Below are positions 1-8,981 of a DNA stretch of 64,000 nucleotides, piece by piece; the stretch's first letter is position 1; each line of letters begins with the position of its first letter. Below the pieces are notes generated by a model. The model saw only the letters and a program-made list of their open reading frames with translations. It was not told where the DNA came from and did not search any database. This DNA is from Meghimatium bilineatum (taxonomy: Eukaryota > Mollusca > Gastropoda > Stylommatophora > Philomycidae): the NCBI GenBank assembly GCA_034231615.1, contig CM067319.1, positions 7,705,051 to 7,769,050 on the forward strand, given 5' to 3'. Both the position numbers and the translations under genes were made by a program.

Positions 1-702
1 TTCCAGCTATTATGTCCCATTATGGCTGAATGGCTCAGTGTTTCTGTTCCATACCTAGTCAATCGTTTATATGAAAATGTAAACATTTTTAAAAGTTATA
101 CACATCAAAACAGATTTATATAAATAAACTAAATATGTTTTTGTTAATTGACATTCATTGTTATAATGATTTAAATTCCCTCCATGTTGATAGAAAGAAA
201 TGGGGGACCTTGAATAAACCTAAATGTGGAATCTGAGCAGGTGCTCTTGTCATCGGGTTACTTTTATAACCATTTGTACTCAAAATTTAGAGATCAAACA
301 TTAGACATATCATTTTTATGATCTCATTGTTTAAATTTGATCGAAGATTAAGAAAAACACAAATTATTTTTAGATTTGATTAATAAAACTATTTCAAATA
401 ATAGGTAAGAATATTATTTTTGTTCATTTGATTAAAGATTAAAGTAAACATTTGTGCTATTGTTAAAAACTTATTAAACACTAAAATGTGATTTTTTTTC
501 TGAATATTTTTATTTCATTGATTCATTGTCACCTATAATCTCAATGAAAGCTTCTCTAAATATCAGGATCCTGGTACTCGCAAACTTCAATATAAAAAAT
601 ACTGGTTTTGGTAACAAGTTCTGGTATTGTGACTCCTATTTCTAGCCCTTTTCTTTTCTGTCTTACTTTGTGATAATACTGCTTCTTTTTTGTTGTTTTC
701 AG
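1..702. other. AT-rich stretch upstream of TRAPPC10 exon, no gene seen
   Basis: Very AT-rich sequence without a convincing exon or RNA gene. It is most likely the intron preceding the first visible TRAPPC10 exon, because a pyrimidine tract and AG acceptor close it at 701-702. Confidence 0.5.
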
Positions 703-886
703 ACTCAATACTTCCTGTGCTACACTGTCTCCAGCATAGAAGAGGACAAGCCATGTACTACAGGAGAGACAGCCATTCTTGAAATCAAGATTAAACAGCT
801 TTTAGATCCTGAACTGTCTGATCTCAGCCTGGCATATTCTGTGAAAGCTAATGGAACTGTTTGGGCGATTGGTGGAAAGTCAACAG
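703..886 (+). CDS. TRAPPC10: TRAPPC10 exon (antepenultimate visible)
   Basis: The acceptor is ttgttgttttcag just before 703 and the donor is CAACAG|GTGACT at 886/887. The exon encodes TQYFLCYTVSSIEEDKPC through GGKST and leaves one base of a glycine codon. Confidence 0.75.
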
Positions 887-3800
887 GTGACTTGTTTCTG
901 ATACAAAAATTAATGTCTAAGCCAGTAGTTTGCTAACCTCCAGATATCTAGTATGTCCTCACAGGTGTCTGTAATCCTCCGGGGATCAAGATATCCTCTC
1001 AGGTAGTTCATGGGCCTCTATGTGTTCAATATGTCCTCTCGTGTAGTCCTCAAGCCTTCAGGTATCCAATATGTCCTCTCTTGTAGTCTGCAGGTCCCCA
1101 AGTGTACAATATGTCCTCTCGTGTAGTTTGCAAGCGTCCTGGTGTCCAATATGTCCTCTCATGTAGTCTGCAGGCCTCTGGTGGTCCAATATATCCTCTC
1201 ATGTAGTCTACAGACCTCGAAGATCTACTATGTCTTCTCAGGTTGTCTGCTGTGTCCTCTCAAATGTTTGTGGGCTTTCATTGGTCCATTATGTACTCTC
1301 AGGGGTCTGCGAATGTTAAGTATTTATATTTGAGTTTAAAAAATATCAATGGACAGATATAAAACTAGTAATAATAGTGAATAAGTGTTACAAATACTTA
1401 CAACTTCTCATAAAAAAGATGATTAAAAACAATAAAATAAATAAGAACAACAACGATTGATGTTTCGATATAAGAATTTTCATCTGAACAAACAAACATA
1501 TAATAAAACAAATACAAGAAAAATATGTTAATTAATTTAAAAAATTGTTTAAATATATGAACGGATGGTGTAGTGGCCTGGCGAAAGACGACAGGACATT
1601 ACTTTTTATGTAGTCCAAAATGGAAGGTTTTTTTTCCTCCCTCTAACTTTCTAATGAGAATTCATGCAGTAATGACATTTTTTTTAACAGTTCCAGTTAG
1701 ACATTTCTAACTCAAAGAAAGATGAAATGTCTATTTGCTTGTCTCTTCTGGCAGGTGTTTTTACAATGAAGGATGGAAGACACAGCATTGTATTAGATGT
1801 TGTACCATTACGGGCAGGTCATTTACACATTCCATTGGTAACTATCTACAAGTACATGAACCAACTGAAAGGTAATTAGAGTATTTCTTCTTCTTTTCTG
1901 AACACTACACAGAATTATTCCCATCTGTCAAGTTTCCATTACATAATTTCTTGTAGTCTTCAGTCTATAATCTCTGTCAAGTTTCCAATCAATAGAAGGT
2001 AGTACTGCTAGTAGAACATAATTGTTTGTTTGTTTTTCGTTCGCTCCATTGTAACCATCACGGATATCCGTGCGATTTCCGCCGGGAGCGTGATTACGTT
2101 GTGCCACCGTTATGCGCCTTGTAGGCCTAGCACATCCGATTTCGGCATGCCTTGACAATTCGGGTGGGCTACCCTTAGCCTGTGACAGCCTCTACATCTG
2201 TCTCCAGGCACGCGTAGTGGAGACTCTACGCCCAGACGACTTTTTGTAGAACATAATTGAAAATGATACTCACGTGAAAGACAGGTAATGGAGTTCTACT
2301 GGATGACGACTGACACACTATATTGTATCATAGCAGAAGTGTAATAGCGGATACACTCAGGGAGAGATCGGAGCAACTATGGATGTGTCCAGTTTGCAGT
2401 GATGATATGTGTATACCATATTAATTCATATAGACATCCGTCAGTGATAGTGTGTCAGTCGTCATCCAGTAGAACTCCATTACCTGTCTTCCACGTGAGT
2501 ATCATTTTCAAGTTTCCAATACATAATTTCATGTAGTCTTTGGTCTACTTTGTTGTTCTATTCTGTGTTTGTTCATTCCTATCAATGAGAATAATAAATT
2601 TCTTGGTAATTTTGGTAAAATATCCAAATAAATTGTAAAATATTTTTTATTTTAAAAAAATATGGTCAAATATGACAATTGATAATAATTGAGACTGCTA
2701 TAGAAATGTATAGCAATAGTTGGTAGTGTATCCTATCCAGGCACAGCCATCAACCCAGCATTTTTTAGCTGTAGTGATTTTATAGAAAATATAAATACAT
2801 TCAGTGGTTTGCCATTGCTTTCAGAATGGTCTGGATGCTCAAAAGCCTGTGGCCGGGATTGACTATTGGGTATGAGTAAGGGAGCCGCGTTAGCGCAGTG
2901 GTTAGCGCACTGGCTTCGCATATGAGTGGTCCTGGGTTCATTCCCCAGTTGAGGCGGAAATGTTTTCAGATTGCAACGGCTCCCAGGTCGACCCAGCCTT
3001 AAATGGGTACCGGATTAATCCGGGAAGTAAAGACTGCGAGGGAGAGGAGATGGCTACCGCCCTCATTTGCAGAGCCTGTGAAATGTGAGATCGCTAACAT
3101 CTCACACCCCTACGGCATTAATAAATGCTATGGGTTACTTTACTTTACTTATGAGTGTGAAAAAAAATACAAATAACAGTGTACAAAACAGTCTTAACAA
3201 TTTAACCTTAAGATCTTTTTCAAGAAAATACAAGACAAACAGTAAAAACAATGGCACTATTATAAAAAAGCATTAGACTGCAAATATTTAACAGCAGAGA
3301 CATCCAAAGTAACAATTAAATTGTTAAATGTCTGCCATCTAATGCTTTTGTGATAGTACTATTATTTTTACTGTTTGTCTTGTAGTAGTAGTTAATGAGT
3401 TTGCCTCTCTTGTGAAGAGGCGTGCCCCTTTTAACCAGCAGACAACAATGTCCAATTAGGTTATATCAGGACACACTACCATAAAATATTAGAGATAACA
3501 AAGACCCCAAGACATATAACATACTGTTTGTCTTGTATTCTTTGAAAAAGACTTTAAAGTTGAAACATTGAAACTGTCTTGTATACTTTTTTTTGTAATT
3601 ATTCGTACCCATACCTATAGTCTGACAGAATATGTGTGTTATAACCGAAATTCGTTATATATGGTTATGACAATTATTAACATTCTTTATGCCTCTTTCA
3701 ATTATTGTTTCCCTTGTGCATTGTTTTTCCATGACGTAACAACTGCCTATCAACTAAAATAATGGTATATCACTGTTCTGTTACTCACCTCTCCTCCAAG

Positions 3801-6800
3801 CATCAGTTGTTTCTTGTGAAACAGATACAGTCTCGCTGTCAGTTACATATACGTTCACCATAATTTCATGTTTCTCTTTCAACCAATCAAGACTTAATTT
3901 AAGATCAGTATGGCTTAGGCTTTCAGACACAACTGGGCTCAAGTGATGACCTGTGGACTAATGACCTAGACGGCTGGTTTTGATTATTACAGTGCATTTA
4001 ATTGGTCAGCTTTGGTTATTTTTAGCGGGCGATTCCAATTATATAAATATGTTCGACAGGTGACGCAGGACACACCTTTAAAAAATTGGTAGTGTAGGCC
4101 TATCCTATTCATCAACCCAGCATTTTTTGGCTGTAGTTATTTTTTTTTTCAGGACACACCCATAGAATACTGAATAGTAGTGAATAGGACTTTGTCCAAA
4201 TGCATTGCCAGTAAATGTGTTATGCTGTATCTGGGTCAATGTCTCAAACATACACGCACCGGTCAAAAGTTTAGAGACTACCTTTTTCTCAAAAATAAAT
4301 TTCAAATACTGCATCGTAGAGGGATATCTGTTTATATGAATTTGTTATAATGGGTTGTTTTTTTAAGAGTGAAAATAATTGAGGATTTTGAAAAGTGTTA
4401 TTAAAGAGGGAAATCTGTTAAAACTGGAGTCATTTTCACGGAATTCCACTGCTACCGTGGTAAGTAAAGTAAAGTAAAGTAACCCATAGCATTTATTAAT
4501 GCCGTAGGGGTGTGAGATGTTAGCGATCTCACATTTCACAGGCTCTGCAAATGAGGGCGGTAGCCATCTCCTCTCCCTCGCAGTCTTTACTTCCCGGATT
4601 AATCCGGTACCCATTTAAGGCTGGGTCGACCTGGGAGCCGTTGCGATCTGAAAAAATTTCCTCCTCAGCTGGGGAATGAACCCAGGACCACTCATATGGA
4701 AGCCAGTGCGCTAACCACTGCGCTAACGCGGCTCCCTTGGTACAGAACTTGTGTTCTTCATCATTGTTCATTCTCAAACTCTCACTGGATCTCTCTTGTA
4801 GCAGGACAATATTCTCAAACTCTCACTGGATCTCTCTTGTAGCAGGACAATATTCTCAAACTCTCACTGGATCTCTCTTGTAGCAGGACAATATTCTCAA
4901 ACTCCCACTGGTTCTCTCTTGTAGCAGGACAATATTCTCAAACTCTCACTGGATCTCTCTTGTAGCAGGACAATAGTCTTACTAGATTTTCAGCAGGATG
5001 TAGTTCAGAGAATGGAAATGCATTGTGTCGCCATTTTATTTGCACCAATGGCCCAACACATCCATCTTTGGCAGGAACTTGTGGTCAATTCTGTATATTT
5101 TTTGAACATGGAACTGCTAATTAACCTTTTAAATATTATTTTTGTATATTTATTTACCTTATGAGAACTGGGTAGAGTGAAGAGTTATGGACAGACCACA
5201 TGATAATGAAAGTGACTTGCATCATCATCATGTCGCTGCTCTTGATATCCAATTGTTGCTGACTAGTTCTAATCTTGTTATCCAATTGTTGCTGACTAGT
5301 TCTAATCTTGTTATCCAATTGTTGCTGACTAGTTCTAATCTTGTTATCCAATTGTTTCTGACTAGTTCTAATCTTGTTATCCAATTGTTGCTGACTAGTT
5401 CTAATCTTGTTATCCAATTGTTGCTGACTAGTTCTAATCTTGTTATCAAATTGTTGCTGACTAGTTCTAATCTTGTTATCTAATTGTTACTGACTAGTTC
5501 TAATCTTGTTATCTAATTGTTGCTGACTAGTTCTAATCTTGTTATCCAATTGTTGCTGACTAGTTCTAATCTTGTTATCCATTTGTTGCTGACTAGTTCT
5601 AATCTTGTTATCCAATTGTTGCTGACTAGTTCTAATCTTGTTATCCAATTGTTGCTGACTAGTTCTAATCTTGTTATCTAATTGTTGCTGACTAGTTCTA
5701 ATCTTGTTATCCAATTGTTGCTGACTAGTTCTAATCTTGTTATCCAATTGTTGCTGACTAGTTCTAATCTTGTTATCCAATTGTTGCTGACTAGTTCTAA
5801 TCTTATCTAATTGTTGCTGACTAGTTCTAATCTTGTTATCTAATTGTTGCTGACTAGTTCTAATCTTGTTATCTAATTGTTGCTGACTAGTTCTAATCTT
5901 GTTGTCTAATTGTTGCTGACTAGTTCTAATCTTGTTATCTAATTGTTGCTGACTAGTTCTAATCTTGTTATCTAATTGTTGCTGACTAGTTCTAATCTTG
6001 TTATCCAATTGTTGCTGACTAGTTCTAATCTTGTTATCTAATTGTTGCTGACTAGTTCTAATCTTGATATCCAATTGTTGCTGACTAGTTCTAATCTTGT
6101 AATCCAATTGTTGCTGACTAGTTCTAATCTTGTTATCCAATTGTTGCTGACTAGTTCTAATCTTGTTATCCAATTGTTGCTGACTAGTTCTAATCTTGTT
6201 ATCTAATTGTTGCTGACTAGTTCTAATCTTGTTATCTAATTGTTGCTGACTAGTTCTAATCTTGTTATCTAATTGTTGCTGACTAGTTCTAATCTTGTTA
6301 TCTAATTGTTGCTGACTAGTTCTAATCTTGTTGTCTAATTGTTGCTGACTAGTTCTAATCTTGTTATCTAATTGTTGCTGACTAGTTCTAATCTTGATAT
6401 CCAATTGTTGCTGACTAGCCCTAATCTTGATATCCAATTGTTGCTGACTAGTTCTAATCTTGTTATCTAATTGTTTCTGACTAGTTCTAATCTTGATATC
6501 CAATTGTTGCTGACTAGCCCTAATCTTGATATCCAATTGTTGCTGACTAGTTCTAATCTTGTTATCTAATTGTTGCTGACTAGTTCTAATCTTGATATCC
6601 AATTGTTGCTGACTAGTTCTAATCTTGTAATCCAATTGTTGCTGACTAGTTCTAATCTTGTTATCCAATTGTTGCTGACTAGTTCTAATCGTGTTATCCA
6701 ATTGTTGCTGACTAGTTCTAATCTTGTTATCTAATTGTTGCTGACTAGTTCTAATCTTGTTATCTAATTGTTGCTGACTAGTTCTAATCTTGTTATCTAA

Positions 6801-8379
6801 TTGTTGCTGACTAGTTCTAATCTTGTTATCTAATTGTTGCTGACTAGTTCTAATCTTGTTGTCTAATTGTTGCTGACTAGTTCTAATCTTGTTATCTAAT
6901 TGTTGCTGACTAGTTCTAATCTTGATATCCAATTGTTGCTGACTAGCCCTAATCTTGATATCCAATTGTTGCTGACTAGTTCTAATCTTGTTATCTAATT
7001 GTTTCTGACTAGTTCTAATCTTGATATCCAATTGTTGCTGACTAGCCCTAATCTTGATATCCAATTGTTGCTGACTAGTTCTAATCTTGTTATCTAATTG
7101 TTGCTGACTAGTTCTACTCTTTTTATCCAATTGTTGCTGACTAGTTCTAATCTTGTTATCTAATTGTTGCTGACTAGTTCTAATCTTGTTATCTAATTGT
7201 TGCTGACTAGTTCTACTCTTGTTATCCAATTGTTGCTGACTAGTTCTACTCTTGACAACTTAATGCCATTCTTAAAATAGGTCAGGTTTTCTGAAGTTGA
7301 CTTAGTGATCCAAACAGTCTTCTTCAGCATTCATTCTCAAACTCCTGCTGGATCTCTCTTTTAGTAGGATCATTGTCCTTCTAGATTTCCAGCAGGATGT
7401 ATCCAGAGAATGGAAATGCCTTATGTCGCCATTTTATTTACACCAATAGCCAGACACATCCGTCTTCGACAGAATCCATACAGTCAGTTAGCGAATTTCA
7501 ATCAATAAGGAATTATTTGGTGTTTCCCTTGGGATGAGAGCAGTCTACACATTGGTAGTTTCTGGAAGTTTATACGATTTAAATAGCTATGGACTCTCAC
7601 ATATCATGTTCAAAAATGAAATATTAGGGATTGATTTTTCATGAAGAGTTTGTTTATGTTGTTATTGTCTTTTGGTCAGGTAATTTTACTAAAGAACTTT
7701 TAACCAGTCAGACAATTTACCCATCTGTTCATCCACATTTTCTTCAGTTGTCTCTGTGAATCTGTTTGAATTCTCATGAATCATCATCCTAGAGAATCTG
7801 ACATGGAGAATCATCCTAGAGAATTTGTTTGTTTTCATAGAGAATTATCATAGTCTGTTTGTTTTCATAGAGAATTATCATAGATAGTCTGTTTGTTTTC
7901 TTAGAGAATTATCATAGATAGTCTGTTTGTTTTCATAGAGAATTATCATAGTCTGTTTGTTTTCATAGAGAATTATCATAGATAGTCTGTTTGTTTTCTT
8001 AGAGAATTATCATAGATAGTCTGTTTGTTTTCTTAGAGAATTATCATAGATAGTCTGTTTGTTTTCATGGAAAATCATCATGTATACTTACAACATTCTA
8101 CTCATACTTTATATCAGATTATTTGCCTGTCTATTTCCAGATCATCCAGCAGAAATTGATGGAGAGATCTCTGACAATGACTCATCCCCTCTGCAGTCAT
8201 CACCAAATATGAAACGAACGGTTTCCCAATTATCAACATCATCTGTTTCATCAGCCCAGTTTGCATCACATCTTGTAGAGTTCGATCCTGGACAAGTGTA
8301 CTATGCAAGCAGGAACAAGCAAATACATGTTTTTCCTTGTCAAACAACAGGGGATATTGATGTGTCATTAGTGAAGTAA
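703..8379 (+). CDS. TRAPPC10: TRAPPC10 (TRAPPII subunit), last three coding exons
   Basis: This is the C-terminal 179 codons of a TRAPPC10/Trs130-type protein, a subunit of the TRAPPII tethering complex that works as a Rab exchange factor in Golgi and endosomal traffic. Exons are 703-886, 1755-1871 and 8141-8379 (184+117+239 = 540 nt, ending in TAA); both junctions are phase 1 with GT donors and pyrimidine-rich AG acceptors. Family-like segments are AYSVKANGTVWAIGGKSTG across the first junction, then a VVPLRAGHLHIPLV strand block, a serine-rich linker, and the closing FDPGQVYYASRNKQIHVFP. Earlier exons lie left of the window. The second visible intron is 6.3 kb and full of repeats. The identification rests on remembered family similarity; TRAPPC10 is preferred to other TRAPP subunits because of the GQVY..S..KQ.HV.P tail. 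Confidence 0.78.
940..1315. repeat. degenerate minisatellite, 40-bp unit
   Basis: About nine diverged copies of a 40-bp unit containing atgtcctctcgtgtagtctg. The spacing is exactly 40 between 1031 and 1071. It lies inside the first visible TRAPPC10 intron, starting about 50 bp after the donor. Confidence 0.85.
1755..1871 (+). CDS. TRAPPC10: TRAPPC10 exon (penultimate)
   Basis: The acceptor is cttctggcag before 1755 and the donor is AAAG|GTAATT at 1871/1872. It encodes VFTMKDGRHSIVLDVVPLRA and onward to YKYMNQLK, in frame with both neighbours. Confidence 0.75.
2011..2260 (-). mobile_element. GC-richer retroposon with 14-bp target duplication
   Basis: The insertion 2025-2246 is flanked by identical copies of gtagaacataattg at 2011-2024 and 2247-2260. 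Read on the - strand it ends in an (acaa)n-like A-rich tail, as expected for a retroposed sequence. A second copy of the same sequence lies in + orientation at about 36380-36600. No protein-coding role is evident; the similar reading frames in both copies follow from shared descent. Confidence 0.75.
2259..2511. mobile_element. MITE-like element with 64-bp terminal inverted repeats
   Basis: 2259-2321 is the near-perfect reverse complement of 2448-2511 (one gap), beginning tgaaaatgatactcacgtg on both ends. The 126-bp centre shows no coding potential. No clear target duplication is visible. The element sits directly against the target duplication of the neighbouring retroposon. Confidence 0.8.
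2717..2870 (-). mobile_element. SINE-A body, 5' head missing
   Basis: Shares atcaacccagcatttttt, ctgtagtgatttt and gccattgctttc with the copies at 26.6, 30.8, 48.5 and 55.0 kb. The tRNA-like head is interrupted by the SINE-B insertion that follows. Confidence 0.75.
2881..3153 (+). mobile_element. SINE-B, tRNA-derived, (TTTAC)n tail
   Basis: The head carries an A-box-like ttagcgcagtgg and a B-box-like gggttcattcccc, as in a polymerase III tRNA promoter. The body ends with a short ttactttactta tail. A short tatgagt duplication flanks it (2871 and just after the tail). It is nested in the SINE-A copy. The second copy at 4461-4736 is highly similar, suggesting fairly recent activity. Confidence 0.88.
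3226..3386. repeat. inverted repeat, about 50-bp arms
   Basis: acaagacaaacagtaaaaa near 3229 pairs with tttttactgtttgtcttgt near 3365, and the match extends through agcattaga / tctaatgct. A third piece of the motif occurs near 3523. It may be the terminus of an unidentified element. Confidence 0.65.
3387..4084. other. intronic sequence, no feature recognised
   Basis: Part of the large TRAPPC10 intron. I see no exon, RNA gene or clear repeat apart from a short gttgaaacattgaaact stretch near 3560 that resembles element ends elsewhere in the window. Confidence 0.4.
4085..4150 (-). mobile_element. SINE-A fragment
   Basis: A short piece with atcaacccagcattttttgg and gctgtag matching the 3' part of SINE-A. 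Confidence 0.6.
4461..4736 (-). mobile_element. SINE-B, antisense copy
   Basis: Reverse complement of the SINE-B at 2881-3153, including the tRNA-like head (cgctaaccactgcgctaac at its right end) and an (agtaa)n tail at its left end. With the sense copy it forms a 270-bp inverted pair in the same intron. Confidence 0.88.
4768..5085 (+). repeat. family X copy with its first 41 bp amplified fivefold
   Basis: The dispersed family X starts attctcaaactcycactgg, continues ctctcttgtagcaggacaat and then gatttycagcaggatgtag, and ends near acacatccatctt. Here the first 41 bp is repeated about five times in tandem (41-bp spacing between 4811 and 4852) before the rest of the element follows once at 4975-5085. 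Confidence 0.88.
5245..7254. repeat. 33-bp minisatellite, about 61 copies
   Basis: The unit reads gactagttctaatcttgtta and then tcyaattgttgct. Because 33 is a multiple of three and the unit lacks stops, the - strand stays open for 580 codons (DNKIRTSQQQL repeated) and parts of other frames are open too. I treat this as non-coding intronic satellite. Variant monomers (cttgtaatcc at 6096 and 6624) recur at 528 bp, which is 16 units, so a block was itself duplicated. Confidence 0.93.
7329..7475 (+). repeat. family X copy
   Basis: One unexpanded copy from attctcaaactcctgctgg to acacatccgtcttcgac, close to the consensus order of the family. Confidence 0.8.
7785..8070. repeat. 30/34-bp tandem repeat next to the last TRAPPC10 exon
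   Basis: About eight units of ttgttttcwtagagaattat and catag, with or without an extra atag, giving 30- and 34-bp versions. The array ends about 70 bp before the acceptor of the terminal exon. Confidence 0.88.
8141..8379 (+). CDS. TRAPPC10: TRAPPC10 terminal coding exon
   Basis: The acceptor is ctgtctatttccag before 8141. It encodes DHPAEIDGEISDNDSSPLQS, a serine-rich linker, and the conserved-looking FDPGQVYYASRNKQIHVFP end, then TAA at 8377-8379. Confidence 0.78.
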
Positions 8380-8404
8380 CATTGATTATGTTTGTTAATT
8401 ATAT

Positions 8405-8575
8405 ACTGTAACGCGTGGTAGAATGCGTGTTAGAACACCAATCTCATAACCATGATGTCGGGTTCAAACCAGGATTGGGACTGGATTGTTATTTTGGGAG
8501 GTACAGTAAACAGGAAATCCTTCTGTGCAGGCGGTGTTGTCTGCTATGACCAAAACAGCCTTTATTTTCAGCTTC
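8405..8575 (+). mobile_element. SINE-C copy 1, tRNA-like head
   Basis: A-box-like tggtagaatgcg and B-box-like gggttcaaacc are followed by a body ending aacagcctttattttc. It is diverged from the adjacent second copy but colinear with it. Confidence 0.72.
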
Positions 8576-8577
8576 CT

Positions 8578-8760
8578 ATAAGGTGTGGAGCTTGTGGTCA
8601 TATGGCTAGAATGCCAGCCTCAGATTCCTGAGATCCTGGGTTCAATCCCTGGTTGGGACAAGAATTGTTCTCTTCCAGAGGTGCAATAAAAAATTATTCC
8701 TGTACACATCGCAGTGACAGCTATGGCAAAGTGGCCTTTATTTCCACAGCCCAAAATCCT
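8578..8760 (+). mobile_element. SINE-C copy 2, tRNA-like head
   Basis: B-box-like gggttcaatcc and a body ending gtggcctttatttcca match copy 1 in order. The two lie head to tail. Confidence 0.72.
8685..8690 (+). promoter_or_regulatory. candidate poly(A) signal for TRAPPC10
   Basis: The AATAAA I noted after the TRAPPC10 stop lies about 300 bp downstream, inside SINE-C copy 2. Use by the gene is inferred. Confidence 0.3.
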
Positions 8761-8845
8761 CCCTACACTTCTTCAAAGGAAAACACACAGGAATCAAAGT
8801 TTTTTTTAAGTTTATAAGAAGCCTCCTTGTGCTCATTAACAGGAA

Positions 8846-8950
8846 AATAATAATAAGACCCATAAACCATCAGGGTTGTGTAGGTGTCACACTGGAAACA
8901 TCAGCACATAAAGCTCTCCACACACCTCTGTCCTCAACTCTTCATTGTAC
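8846..8950 (-). mobile_element. LINE group D 3' end fragment
   Basis: ccataaaccatcagggttgt and gtgtcacactggaaacatca match the 3' ends of the group D fragments at 14.5, 21.7, 31.4 and 59.7 kb. It is cut about 30 bp before the piggyBac insertion. Confidence 0.65.
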
Positions 8951-8981
8951 TCAAGTTTTCCTGATGTGTACTTCACCCGTC

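Noticed and set aside
2881-2955. tRNA gene
   Set aside because: A- and B-box words are present but no acceptor-stem pairing was evident, and the sequence continues into a repeated SINE body.
5487-7229. 580-codon - strand open frame of DNKIRTSQQQL repeats
   Set aside because: It coincides exactly with the 33-bp minisatellite, has no unique sequence, promoter or splice support, and other frames and the + strand are partly open as well.
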